From Symsagittifera roscoffensis (Eukaryota > Xenacoelomorpha > Acoela > Convolutidae): a stretch of 64,000 nucleotides of DNA. Both the position numbers and the translations under genes were made by a program. A model generated the notes under the pieces. That model made no database searches, was not told where the DNA came from, and saw only the letters and a program-made list of their open reading frames with translations. The DNA is taken from contig NC_087065.1 in the NCBI RefSeq assembly GCF_963678635.1, positions 49,493,011-49,557,010 on the forward strand. The letters run 5' to 3'. This document shows positions 22,001 through 34,000 of this stretch, in pieces (the stretch's first letter is position 1; the number at the start of each line of letters is the position of its first letter).

Positions 22001-25000
22001 GCTAGACAGTTGTTCGGGACCGAGTTCAAGTTGAGATGCTGTTATTTAAAAAAAAACAGGTCGCTTCCACTCACCATGAAAGTGAAGGGGTGGAAGGAGG
22101 ATTAGGGCGCCAATCAACGTTGTGTATTGTAGCTGTGCAATTAGCACGATTGTATTGAAGCTGATTTGTTGCGAATTTAGTTGCTGATGGGCGCCGACAA
22201 TTAAGCTCAAAATTTCAGTTAGTAGTTTTGGTCGAATTTCTGTCATGCAGTTGTCTCTGGTAAGGCTGTCCGAAGCTTTGAGGTGTACTGCACGTGAAAA
22301 AGAGAGGTGAATAAACATCTGTAATTCTTTTTAGTAGCCTTTGTAGCAATGAATAATGGCCTCAAGTAGTCGATTTCATTGTTTTTGAGAGGAAAAGGAT
22401 CATCAGTTGAGTCATCCGAGCGTGTTGATGTCAACGCAGCCGTTGATGTTATGGGAGCGCGTTGGTGTCATGGTTGAAACAGAAAAGGCAATACTGTCGA
22501 AGTTTTTTTCTTAAGTCTATTAATTACAAATTTTACTTGCAAATAACTCGTGCTCATTGCTATGGTGCATGCAGAGTCGATGAGCGTTAACAATCAGCAT
22601 GCGAACGTTAAGCTCTTTTCCTTCAAGTGTTATTGGATGTTTTGTTGCGTCTGGAAAAGGAGAGTTAAGTAATCGTCCTTTTGCTCGAATCAAATCATAG
22701 TCCAGTAAAGGTGTGGTGCAAATTCATCTTTGCTGTCAACTTGCTGCTTCTTTGAAATTACTTCTAGGCTTACACAAAAGTACTCTGTTGGGGTTATTGG
22801 TAAACAAGGGTTTCCGTTTTCTCCATTTCCTCCATAGTAGTCAAACGTATTGCTTCTGTTTTCAAAATAACAATAAGAAATGAAAGCCTGGGGAGTCACC
22901 CGTGGGAGTTTATGTCAGCCGGAAAAGCTTGAGGAATTGATTAGTTGAGTAGTTGAGTGCTCTTGTTTGACAGATGCAGAGTTCCTAATTAACCTCGTGT
23001 TTAAGTAGAATTTCTGTCTGAAATTAGTTGACCAGGTTTCTGTGTTCAATTCTACAAAGCGTTAATATCATGGGTCTTTCCCATTATAGCCCCACCAGCC
23101 TAGTATCAAAAAAATCATAGCCCCAACAAACCTTGCCCATTATGACCCCCAAACTTTTCTATTACAGCCCCCCAAAGGTTTCTAATTATACTAATAGACA
23201 GATCAAATAAATAATTTCAATGTTTACATTTAAGTATGGTTACATTGTGTATGTGATTTCAACCGTTTGATTACACATTTGCATCACTAATATGTTTGTG
23301 GAAATGGCCATCATTTCTCATTATTTCTTCGAAAACTTACACTTTTTTGTTTTTGCCTTATTTGCGTTACAAGAATTCCGCTAGGTAAGAATCAATTATA
23401 TTTCTTTCAGTTTCCCTACATTTTTTTGTTTTTTGCTTTTGCATCTCGCGAAAGACTTTCATTTGTTTGGTTATAAACTCCAGTTATCGGATCCACAGTA
23501 TGATTTACCGTTTGGTGCGTATATTCAATGCTTTTGTTCAGTACATTACACGCAGACCACATATCTGACAATATAGTTGAACCACTTCGAATATATTTTT
23601 TAATACAATCCATGAGTGCCTCTGAATTTCTGTTTGGAACTTGACAAACAAGTACATCCTTCGTCTCCTGGAAGATTCCACCAAACACTTATTGTTGCGG
23701 ATAAACACGACCATTGTTAGATTTACTTTCGTCTTTTTCGAAGGTCATATTAAGTCCAGCTATTTGTACAGAATTCTCAATAAGTTTCCAAGTGCAAACT
23801 TGTCGCATATAGTGGCTGAAGACTACCACTGTGTTTTTTGACATGTCGAATTGAATCGTGCAGTATTTAATAGTTGCGACATCAGTTGCTCAAGCATAAA
23901 GTAGAACAGTTTTTTGTCCAAAGTTTCATACTGCCAGCCGACCAGGTGTTTGTTTTAATGCTCACTTCAGACCGACAACTTCTTAACTTACACCTTCATC
24001 TGTCTGGTTTGCATTTCGGATCTTCTGAGATGCAAAAATTCATGGAATGACTCGAAGCACAATTCGTTTCCTGAGGAACAACATCATACTCTTGGAAGTC
24101 CATTTTTTTCCCATTTATGTTTTGTGATGTACATTTTTGACTAAATTTTTGACAAAATTTTGGACAAAATTTTAGACTAAATTTATAATTTCCATTAAAA
24201 CAAATTTCAGTTTATATAGTAGTATAAATCAGCACGGATAGTGTGTGTATAATTGGAACGTTCGGGGAGGATATAATGAAAAAGTTTGGGGGGGCTATAA
24301 TGGGAAAGACCCATTATCACAATGACTCGGTTGGCGCCTTAAGTTTGTAATGGGTGATGTAATCGCGGGTCTCCTTGTAGTGCTCTGTATCCATTAATAG
24401 ATGGATTGTTTGATCAGTCGTTTTTCATCCGTGGCAAAATTGCCCTAACGTGCATCCATAAATGGCAGCTTGTAATTCCAGTTTTGGGTTATTTACTTGC
24501 TTCAATGGGGCTACCTTTGTTCCCGAGTGGCCTGTAGTGCTGAAGTAGCCATGGTGTCTTAAGACGCGTGACAGAAAAGATTCAGTTGAAGTCAGCAGGT
24601 TGCAAGTAAGGGCATCAAAAGCTATTAAGTCCCACAGGGGTTTTTGTTTTCATTAATCGACCCATTTGGCGATTAGTGGAGAAAAACAAAATCACTGAGA
24701 ATAGGTTCGTCCTCGGCAATTCCAGAAACTGGGGGATAATCTAGTTTAATGACGAAAGATGCTAGGATACCCAGTCGCTCAAATTTTCTTGCCATGGTAG
24801 ACAGTGCTTAAGCATCAGTAGAGTGTTCACCTCGAGCTAACGAGTGGATGACATTACCCCAGTCTGTCTAATAAGCGGTCATTGGGCTTGGTTATAGAGA
24901 AAGCAGCAGCTATTTTTGCCTGGAGTTTGAGTTAAATCGGTTGTGATGGTTGTCAGTTTGTTGTTTTGTTGCTTGGTTATTTCGTCGTGCTTGGTGGTAA

Positions 25001-28000
25001 GTCCAGTTTTGCGCATGCCCATGAGTAATTGTTAAGATACTGCGTAAACCTTCGATTGTTGCGTATTCGAGTTTGTGCAGCACGCAGTGTTTTGCTTACT
25101 TCATAACTAAACTCACTGGGAGCTTTGATGAGCAAGTCGAGTCAAGTTACTGAAGTTGAGGTCAGATGCTAAGCCGTTGATTTCGAAGGGCAACGTTTTT
25201 GAAGAAGGCTTGCGGTTTGCTTATCAATTTCCTGGAGTTTGAGTTAAATCGGTTGTGATGGTTGTCAGTTTGTTGTTTTGTTGCTTGGTTATTTCGTCGT
25301 GCTTGGTGGTAAGTCCAGTTTTGCGCATGCCCATGAGTAATTGTTAAGATACTGCGTAAACCTTCGATTGTTGCGTATTCGAGTTTGTGCAGCACGCAGT
25401 GTTTTGCTTACTTCATAACTAAACTCACTGGGAGCTTTGATGAGCAAGTCGAGTCAAGTTACTGAAGTTGAGGTCAGATGCTAAGCCGTTGATTTCGAAG
25501 GGCAACGTTTTTGAAGAAGGCTTGCGGTTTGCTTATCAATTTGACAAATCATTCTCGATTGAAAGCTGTCACCACATATTTTGAGTTACCGTGTCCACGC
25601 AATAGCTGGAGGGTTGCCTGTTCATACTGAGAAGGTTCCGTAGCTCTCTATCATTGAATTCTCCTTATCAGAAAAAAAAATGATTGTTCCTAGGTAACTT
25701 CATCAACAGGGCTTAGACGTGGGTTGTTGCTTGGACAGTCTGAAAGAGTTCGAACCATTTGTTGCACTTCAGCGGGTTGCCGTCAAAATTTTGCAGTTTT
25801 TTTCTCCGGTTGCTTGAAATTTTTGAGACTGCATTTGCTGCTAGTAGTCGATTGATTGGTAGCGTAGTTGCAGCTTTGTCCTTGATGACATCCAAATATC
25901 TTGTCGCATTGTTGATCTTGTCGGCTTCTATGGTGGTCATGCTAGTTGTTAGCATCGTAATGTTCAATTGTCGCATTGTTGATCTTGTCGGCTTCTATGG
26001 TGGTCATGCTAGTTGTTAGCATCGTAATGTTCAATTGTAGAAACAGAGGACTTTTCGCGAATGTAGAGCTCTAGTTATAAACGCTACTAACATTAGATGC
26101 TGGTAGATGCGAGAAGTTGTATAGCAGATGCGCGCTTAAGTTGATTTTACCCAAGTTTGCAGTAGGCGGGACCGGTCTGAAATCAATTTCAGTAGTGGCG
26201 ATAACACCGTAGATTGCCTGATTTGTAGTTCAGTCAGTTCCAAGTGGTGTAGCGTTGATAAGCATCTGAGTCAAACGTATTCAAGCCATAGGTAGACGTG
26301 TATGTAGAGAAGTCGGCAGCGGTAATACTTGTCCTGACTTCGAGAAAATTCCTTGCTACTGAAGGGGGGTCTGATTTGCCGCAGACTTTGTTTATTTCAG
26401 AGTTTGTTCGCCAGCATTTAAGAATTAGTGTTGAATTAAAGGTTTAATTGTCTCTTTGTTGGTTACCGTTCAATGCAGACGTATAATTAATATTGTGAAC
26501 AATTGGTTACGGCATAAACAAATTCAATTTGAAATGATTGAACTTTCCTTTGAACTCGTGATTTTAACATGTCGTGAGTAGTTGAGATTCGATGAACGTA
26601 GTGTGGTTATTTTTCCAGGAAAAGGCCAAAAATTTGTTCATGTTCAACTTTTTCGCGGTTTAACTTTAGGTCACGAAACTTTTTCGATTACTTGAGTTTA
26701 TTGACTCTTTTCCAACTGTCTGCTGGCTCTGCCTATGTTCAGTATGCGCGACGCCTTTCGAATCGTTACAGGTTTCTTGTCCTGGTATCAACTCTATCGG
26801 AGCCAGTGTGTAGGTTGTTAGCTTAGGTGTATAAACTTCGTTGAGCAAAAATTGTCTGTATTGGAACGCCACGCTAATCGTTTAAGTGTTACCTGTCGTG
26901 TTATTTAGGGCAAAGAAGTGGCCACCTCTGTGTATGCTCTGCCTGCGGGCACTGTGCAATTTGAGGATGTGCGTCCGGAGATGAGGAGAGGAACAATAGT
27001 GAAGCCGATCCCGCGAGCGCCGGGTAAGAAGCCCAACCCAGACGATCCACTTCCCGCAAGACTCAAGTACAAGGACGAGATCGAAGGGTAGGTCAAGTCA
27101 ATAGCAATGTTTATAATGATTTTTCCGCTGGTGATTTTCTCGCTAATTTGATATCTAAACAAGGCTCTAAATCAAGAGAAGGCTTAGAAAGCCAAATTTG
27201 AGTTGAGTTCCTGTTTGACAAAAACAGGTATTATGAAAATGCATGGGATTAGGCTTTTTCTGTTATTATTTTTTGACGCTTCTCACAAACTACTCTACTG
27301 ATTTGCGAAAAAGTGGTACCAACGGAAAGGGCGGCCACTCCCCTGTGTGCCTGCATAAACGAAAAGGGCGGCCAATCTCCACTAGTCTCTTTTTACATTA
27401 CCCCACTTTCTACAGCCTTCGAAAAAATGTGGCGCTGTAATTCTTGACCCATATTTATGATTTTTTCAAAAAAATTTTCTCTAATTACCGTCCTAAATCT
27501 GAGATAAAAAAAGAAAAAGCTATCAATTTTTGCTTTTCCTTTTGTTTTACAAGATTATAATTTGCAGAGAATGTGAGATTGTATTTGGCGAGAGAGATCA
27601 GAACGGAGAGTACACTCTGCTGATTGGTGACCACGTGACGTTCAATCTAGCCATTGACAAACGAGACAGTTTGAAAAGGGCGACTAATGTGACGTTACTG
27701 GAGGAGAGTCTTCGCTCCAGTGGTGAGAAGAGGGAGAGAGGCACCATCGCTACTCTTAAGGACGGATTCGGATTCGTCAACTGCTATGACAAGGGAACTC
27801 GTCTTTTCTTCCACTTCAGCGAAGTACTCGACCAGGTACGATGTGGTTGTTAGTTGTAGTTCACCTTAAATAAATAACACGCGTATTTACGCTAGCGAGA
27901 AGCTAGTGTTTTAGTACGAACCTTCTTTTTTCTATTGACTAAAAATGTTCACTTTTGTGCTTTTTTGCCTTTTGATCATAACTTTTTTCCAACTGTCAGT

Positions 28001-31000
28001 TGGCTATGTTTGAGATAGTTCAATTCTTTCGTTGAAAGGAAGGGAAACTCAACTTTTGAACAGCAAAAATGTAACGGTCACGAAAAACGTGATCGAATTC
28101 TAGTTTCGAAAGTGGATTTTAAGATGCAGATTTCCCAGTGGAATTGAAAAATTAACCTTTTATGCAGTTTTCTCAAGTTGAGTTAATTTTATCGAAAAGA
28201 TCCGTTAATAAATTGTTCGTGAAATTCAAAGAGCTATAAGGACATTTTTTAAACTCAAAATTCGAGAAAGTTGAATTTATAAAAAAAATAACAAATCAGG
28301 TTTTTCAGTTTCCTTGCGTTGCTTACTCTTTTCCAATTCAGTTGGCTATGTTTTGTGTACGTTTTTTTCAGAAAAAGTTTTAAAATGATCTAATAACAAA
28401 AGAAGTGGGCTCTTTTTCCTTCCCCCACCTCACATAAGCGTCAATTTTATGGTGTAGCGACGGGTTTTACAAGGTTAATCATGAAGACCATGGCCTAAAT
28501 AGTTCGCATACCAATTTTCATAACATTCGGATAACGTGAACAAAATTTTACTTGTAAAATTTTGCACGTGGGGGGGGGGGGGGGAAGGAAAAAGAGCCAA
28601 GAAGTTTTTTCATATTATAAATGCACATATGAATGTCTTTAGGTATATAAGCACTTTTGAGCTTTTGTTAGAAGTAGGCAAAATGCGCTCTCCATTTATG
28701 AAAGCTGAAATTGCGCGAAAAAAAACGTGATCGGTTTGGTGTTTCGAAAGTCAAAATTAATTTACAGATTTCCTAATGGAAAGAAAATTTTTCCTAATGA
28801 TTCAGTTTCCTCACTTTAGAGGTAATTTAATCAAAAACTGCCAACTGTGACTTCAAAGAGCTTTATTTATGGCCAAATGTTTTTTGTTTGAAAATCGAAG
28901 GTTTTCTAGAAAATTCGGTTGATTTAATTTTATCAAAAAGATCCGTTAATAAATTGTTCGTGGAAATCAAAGAGCTATAAGGGCATATTTTTTTAACATA
29001 AATTTTGAGAAAGTTGAATTTATTGAAAAAAAATTCAGTAATTTTTCCGTTTCCTTGCGTTGCTTACTCTTTTTCCGCTCAGCTGGCGATGTTTCGTTAA
29101 CGTTTTTTTTCAGGAAAAGTTTCAAAATGCTCTAATAACAAAAGACGTGCTTTCATACATATAAATGCACATATGAATGTCTTTAGGTATATATGCATTT
29201 TTGAGCATTTGGTGAAAGCTAAAATTGCGCGAAAAAAATGTGATCGATTTGGTGTTTCGAAAGTGAAAAATAATATAAAGATTCCTAGTGGAATGAAAAT
29301 TTTTCCTCATGATTCAGTTTCCTCACCTTGGGAGTAATTGAAGCAAAAAATGACAACTGTGACTTCAAAGGGCTTAATGGCCATATATTTTATAAAAAAG
29401 GTGAAAGATTTCTAGTTTTTTAAGGACTTACATTTCTCGAATTTCACAGCAGAAAAAAAATTACATTGATCCAGTTTTCTCTATTTTAACGAAAACGCAA
29501 AGCATAAAAATATGACAAAGAGCTACAATGTGATATGTTTTTTTAAAATTGAAAGTTCAAAAATTTCAAATCAATTTTGTTTCCAGTTTGTTCTTTTACA
29601 CTTTTCCAACTGTCTGTTGGCTATTTTCAAAGGTTCTCAATCTTTCAACGCACTATTTCCTAACCTGCGTCTTTCAACCCCAGATTAAGATAACCCCTTG
29701 CAATTTATCCCCTTCTTATAATTGTTCGACTCAAATTGGAACTGGCTTGAAAGTGATACGGAATCATATCGTCGGTAAACATCAATGCTTTAATTGAGAG
29801 AAATTTTGCGAAACAATGAGGTAACATACACGCTGCTCAATGTTGTTTAGATTTGACCATAATTGATCTTGAAAGTATTCTTGCATGATTTTGAAAGTAT
29901 TCTTGCTAATAATACATTAATTCCCGGAGTTCGAATGAAATATGGAATGGATACTGGTTGTGATCAAAATAGCAATCATAAAAGATTCTGGAAATTTAAA
30001 GAGCTTTAAGGTGATCTTTTTTGACACTTTTCAAACGCTATGGTGGCTATCTATTAAGAATAATCATATGGTTTTTGTGAGTTCACTGACGCTTGTACAG
30101 TTTTGGTTGGTTGTGTTGATTTTAAATTAGTCAGCCCTACAAATTACGCAGAGCTCGTATATATTCCTTGCATTTTTCTCTTAAATGGTAAATATCTATT
30201 GATTCCCTGAATTAAAACTATTATTCCAGAAAGGGTACATCAAACTGAATTGTGAAGTGGAATTCTCAATCATCACGACTGACTCACCAGACAAGCAAAA
30301 CGCAGTGCGCATCAAGATCCTGGGTCCAGGTAACCAAAAGAAGACGAACAGGTCAGGCAGTGCTTCTGGTTTAGCCTCATTGTCAATGGGTGGAAAGGGT
30401 TCTTCTGCGTCCAACTCTCCTCTCCTGATACATACCAACTCATCACAGCTCTCTGCCAGTCCACTCACTGCCCAGAGTCCAATTACGGTCGCCACGTTAG
30501 GTGTGATAGAGCTAATGTAGTTAATTGATGTTAATCGACTAGGATTCACTTGTATTTCATCAACAAGATGTAAGCCTTAAGAAGGCAGCGGCGAGTCACT
30601 AAGAATACGATCATTGATGATAAGCATTAAGATTAAAACTGTGAAAGAACCTGTTAATTGGTGGTAGTCCGTATCATGACCCCCGCAACCTCTACATCCG
30701 TTCTTAAAGAATAGTTCAAAGGTTGTACATATACATATTCAAACTAGTAATTCAAGGAAGTTGTTTGTTAAAAATAAGTTTTAAAATAAGAAACTAATTT
30801 TGACCAAACAGTAACGAAGTGAAAAAAATTGTTTATATTGTTAGCTGACGGAGAGACTGTGACTAAGACACGTGGCTTTGTCTCGTGCATCCTTCGCAAC
30901 CATGGCTACTTAGAGAGCGAGGACCACAAGAACGAGTTCTATTTCCAGACGAGTGCAGTTATGCTTCCTGTCGATGGATCCAGCATGAGTCTGGAGGTAG

Positions 31001-34000
31001 GAGACGAAGTGCAGTTCCTCCTCAGGACCACAGGTGAAAAGTCCATTGCCGACAACATCTCACTCTTGGAAAGGAAGACCATACAGTCAATGGTATGTAC
31101 TGTCGACTTTTTAAAAGTCGATGAATATAGTGAAGACCGTTATTTAGTTCAAAAAAGCTTTTTCACGCTATGTTTCGGTTTTGACTTTTGATTTCAAAGT
31201 TAATTCAAAGTCATTTGCTAAATGGAAGGCGCAGTGCACTGTCTAACCGAGGAGGGTGAAAGATTTTCGAGGGCGGGCTCTCAAACCATTTTCGATAACT
31301 TCATCGACCTTTTTTTGGGTCGACCAGATTGATTTCCATAACGTCCCTATTTTGACTAAATTTGCTGCGCTGTAAGCTAAAAATGCCGTTTTTATAGCCT
31401 GCGCTGCAAGCCGAAAGTGCCCGTCCCTCAAAATAAATTTAGATTGGCGCCAAAGATGGGTTGGTCGTTGAAAATTGTCAAAAAATAGTAGCCAAGGCCT
31501 GTGTTTCTTTTTAAATTCAGTTCATTTTTTTTGTTTAAAGGAATGCAAACGGCTCTATCGAGCAGCAAAAAGGTCACGAAAATTGATCGAATTTTAATTT
31601 TGAAAATGGAAATTAATTATTACGCTTGCAATTAGCAAGCGTTATCAAACTGTAATATAGACTTTCTTCGGGTAAACAACTTGTTTAACAGAATCACATA
31701 ATCAATTGGTATCTTGGTTCATGATGAATTCACATTTCTAAGCGTCTCCGGCACACTTAGTCTGGAGGTAACGAATAGGCCTGTGACACCAAAGGTCATG
31801 GGTTTGAAACTGACCGGACCTGTTTTTTTTTTTCAAACGGTAAATAGTCCGTTTTCAAAAAAATTGCTGGCTTATTATTGTCTGCTGATGTTTTGTCGGC
31901 TTAGTTGCCCTATTGTTGATTTTTCTAAACTTTTTCTTAAATTATAGTTGCTTTTAGTGTTCTGATTAAACTCTGCTGTTTGTAATCTTACTGAAATTGA
32001 CTTCCGTTCAAAAATTTTATTCTGTCCAAATGATTTCGGCATATTGTGTATCAGTGTAGTGACCTAATTTCGATTCGTTTCAGCAGAAACATGGTTTTAA
32101 TGCTCACCTTTGGATCGCGCAAAATGCTAATTTTCTTAGAAGAAATATAGCCCAAGTTTTTCATGATAACAATTTTTTCCGGCTTTGGTTTTTCCTTTTT
32201 TGGATTGATAGGTTTCGGCCTATATAATATAGGCTTATTGGCCTCATGTTGCGTCTTTCGACAAGTGAAAAGGTTTTTTTTGTGTGTGGCTGTCTGTGTT
32301 TTGAGGTTGAGGGGGACTTGACGTCTTTTTAGTCCGATGCTTATTATACTTTCTTTTGTCTTGTCATATTTTTGTTTCAAAATTAGCCTTATTCATTTTA
32401 ATAGATCTAGTTTTTTCGACCTTATCGATATTTATTTCATTTTTTTTTCTTTTGTATTGCAAGTGGCGCGGAGCTCAGCTTCGCCTCTGTGTCACAGCGA
32501 ATTAAAAGTTTTACTTATTGATCCAATCTTCTCATTTTTTTTTTATTTTTAACAAAAAAAGTGTCCATCTTAAATTGTTCTACAAATTCAAACAGCTTGA
32601 AGGCTATCTATTTTTTTCTTTTAAATTCAAAAGTTAAGGTTTTTGAAAACAACAAGTCAAGTTTTTTTTTCGGTTTCCTTGCGTTCATTACTTTTTTCCA
32701 ATATCATTTGGCTATGTTTAAGTTAGTTCAATTCATTTTGAACATTTAATTATTGAAAGGAAAAGAAATTCAAGTATTGAACAGCAGAAGGGCAAAGTTC
32801 ACAAAAATTGTTATCGACTTCTAATTTCGAAAATGAAATATAATTTTCAGTTTTCCCAGCGTAACAAAAAAATCTACATATTGATCAAGTTTTCTCAAAT
32901 AGGGTTACTTTTATCGAAAAATTGTATAGCGCTAATAAAAATTTCTACCTGCCAATTTAAGCCATGCATACTCTCCAGAAAGCAAAATAATTGATATAGC
33001 TATCATGAAGACAGATATATACTTTCAATTATACTGAATGTAATCGTTGTTGTACAGTACATATTAGAGAGGAATTCATTACAGTATGTATTAGGACAAT
33101 GGACACACAAAATCTTCTTTTCAGACGCTTGACTCTGAAGCGTTGACTGGAGAAGTTGTGCGAGCCATCCGTTCATCTGCCGAAGACGTACAAGGTCTTA
33201 TCAAGGAGAAGATTCAAGACCTGTTCACGGGCAGACAGTACAGATTCAGTGGATCCTCTTTCTGCCAGAAACCAATTCCAGTTCTGCAGGCCGGAGACTT
33301 GGTTGAGTTTCGAGTGGGAACTGTGACCAAAACGGGCGAGAAAAGAGCAGTTGAGGTCAAACCCAATAGAAGTAGGCTAAGGTCAAAGGTCACAGCTGTC
33401 AAGGGAGAGGTAAGATAACTGATTAAGCATTGTCGTTTAGGCTGTTCTTATTTTGTTTCTTCACATTAAATAACTAAAAAGTAGATTTGGGTTGAAATTG
33501 ATAGTGTCTTGTAGGACAACGGCGTAGACTCAGGCGTTAGTAGTCAAATTTGTATCCGTTCATTTCTCACGTTTTCTTTTCTATCTACACTTTTATCTTA
33601 CGAATGCTTAAACTCGTGCACGGTTCGTGCTTTACTCTGTGTAGTTTAATGCTGATAGCTCGTTGACGACTAAGTACGGGTTAAAAATGAATGGGTCATT
33701 TTTAAAGAGTAATGTACGTAGTGAAGACTCTTGTATAGGTCTTGCTGATTTTTTTTTGTTTTATTTATAGGAAAAAGTCTTAAAATATTGATGCACTTAG
33801 GTATAATGCACTTTTTGAGTTCAATTGAAATTCATCTGCTGAAAGTGACGTAAATAGCACTCTCCAAATACGAACGTGGAAATGGTGCGAAAAAACGGAA
33901 TGGTGTTTCAAAAATGGAATTTGATTTTTAGATTTCCAGATGAGTAGCAGTTTTCATTAGTTGGGTTTATGTTATCAAAAAAGCGCCAATCATAATTTGT

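Larger units (their letters stand above)
21500..26040 (-). mobile_element. BEL/Pao LTR retrotransposon relic, antisense to csde1
   Basis: Decayed BEL/Pao element read on the minus strand. Pieces appear in the proper order from right to left: Gag (25.7-25.98 kb), an RNase H-region motif (24.4-24.5 kb), integrase zinc region (22.5-22.7 kb), integrase core (22.24-22.43 kb) and integrase C-terminal motif (21.6-21.7 kb). Many stops and frame changes exclude function. It is interrupted by a Merlin transposon (23072-24312) and carries two perfect tandem duplications. No LTR pair was recognised, so the ends are approximate. Confidence 0.75.
20617..26908 (+). other. csde1 intron 4, transposon-filled
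   Basis: A 6.3 kb intron, GTAAGT to TTATTTAG. Contents in order: a C-run at about 20657-20669; a truncated copy of the GCTCTTTTTCC MITE family at about 20820-21000; a dispersed-repeat module at about 21190-21310 (GTCGATGAACGTA, then GGTTTGACTTTTGATTTT); an antisense BEL/Pao relic at about 21500-26040 with a Merlin element inside; two tandem duplications; and another dispersed-repeat module at 26580-26670. Confidence 0.8.
27836..30229 (+). other. csde1 intron 6 with tandem dispersed repeat and MITE
   Basis: A 2.4 kb intron, GTACGA to TTCCAG. From about 27960 to 29600 it holds repeated copies of the dispersed module (TTGCGTTGCTTACTC, the GGCTATGTTT family, GTGATCGAATTC). The stretch at about 28314-28850 is repeated from about 29055, with a 192-base MITE inserted only in the first copy. 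A fragment of the foldback element lies at about 29640-29960. Confidence 0.7.

Noticed and set aside
30328-30333. Alternative csde1 donor at CCAG-GTAACC
   Set aside because: Using it would leave exon 7 ending in phase 0, which does not match the phase 1 start of exon 8 and would break the frame.
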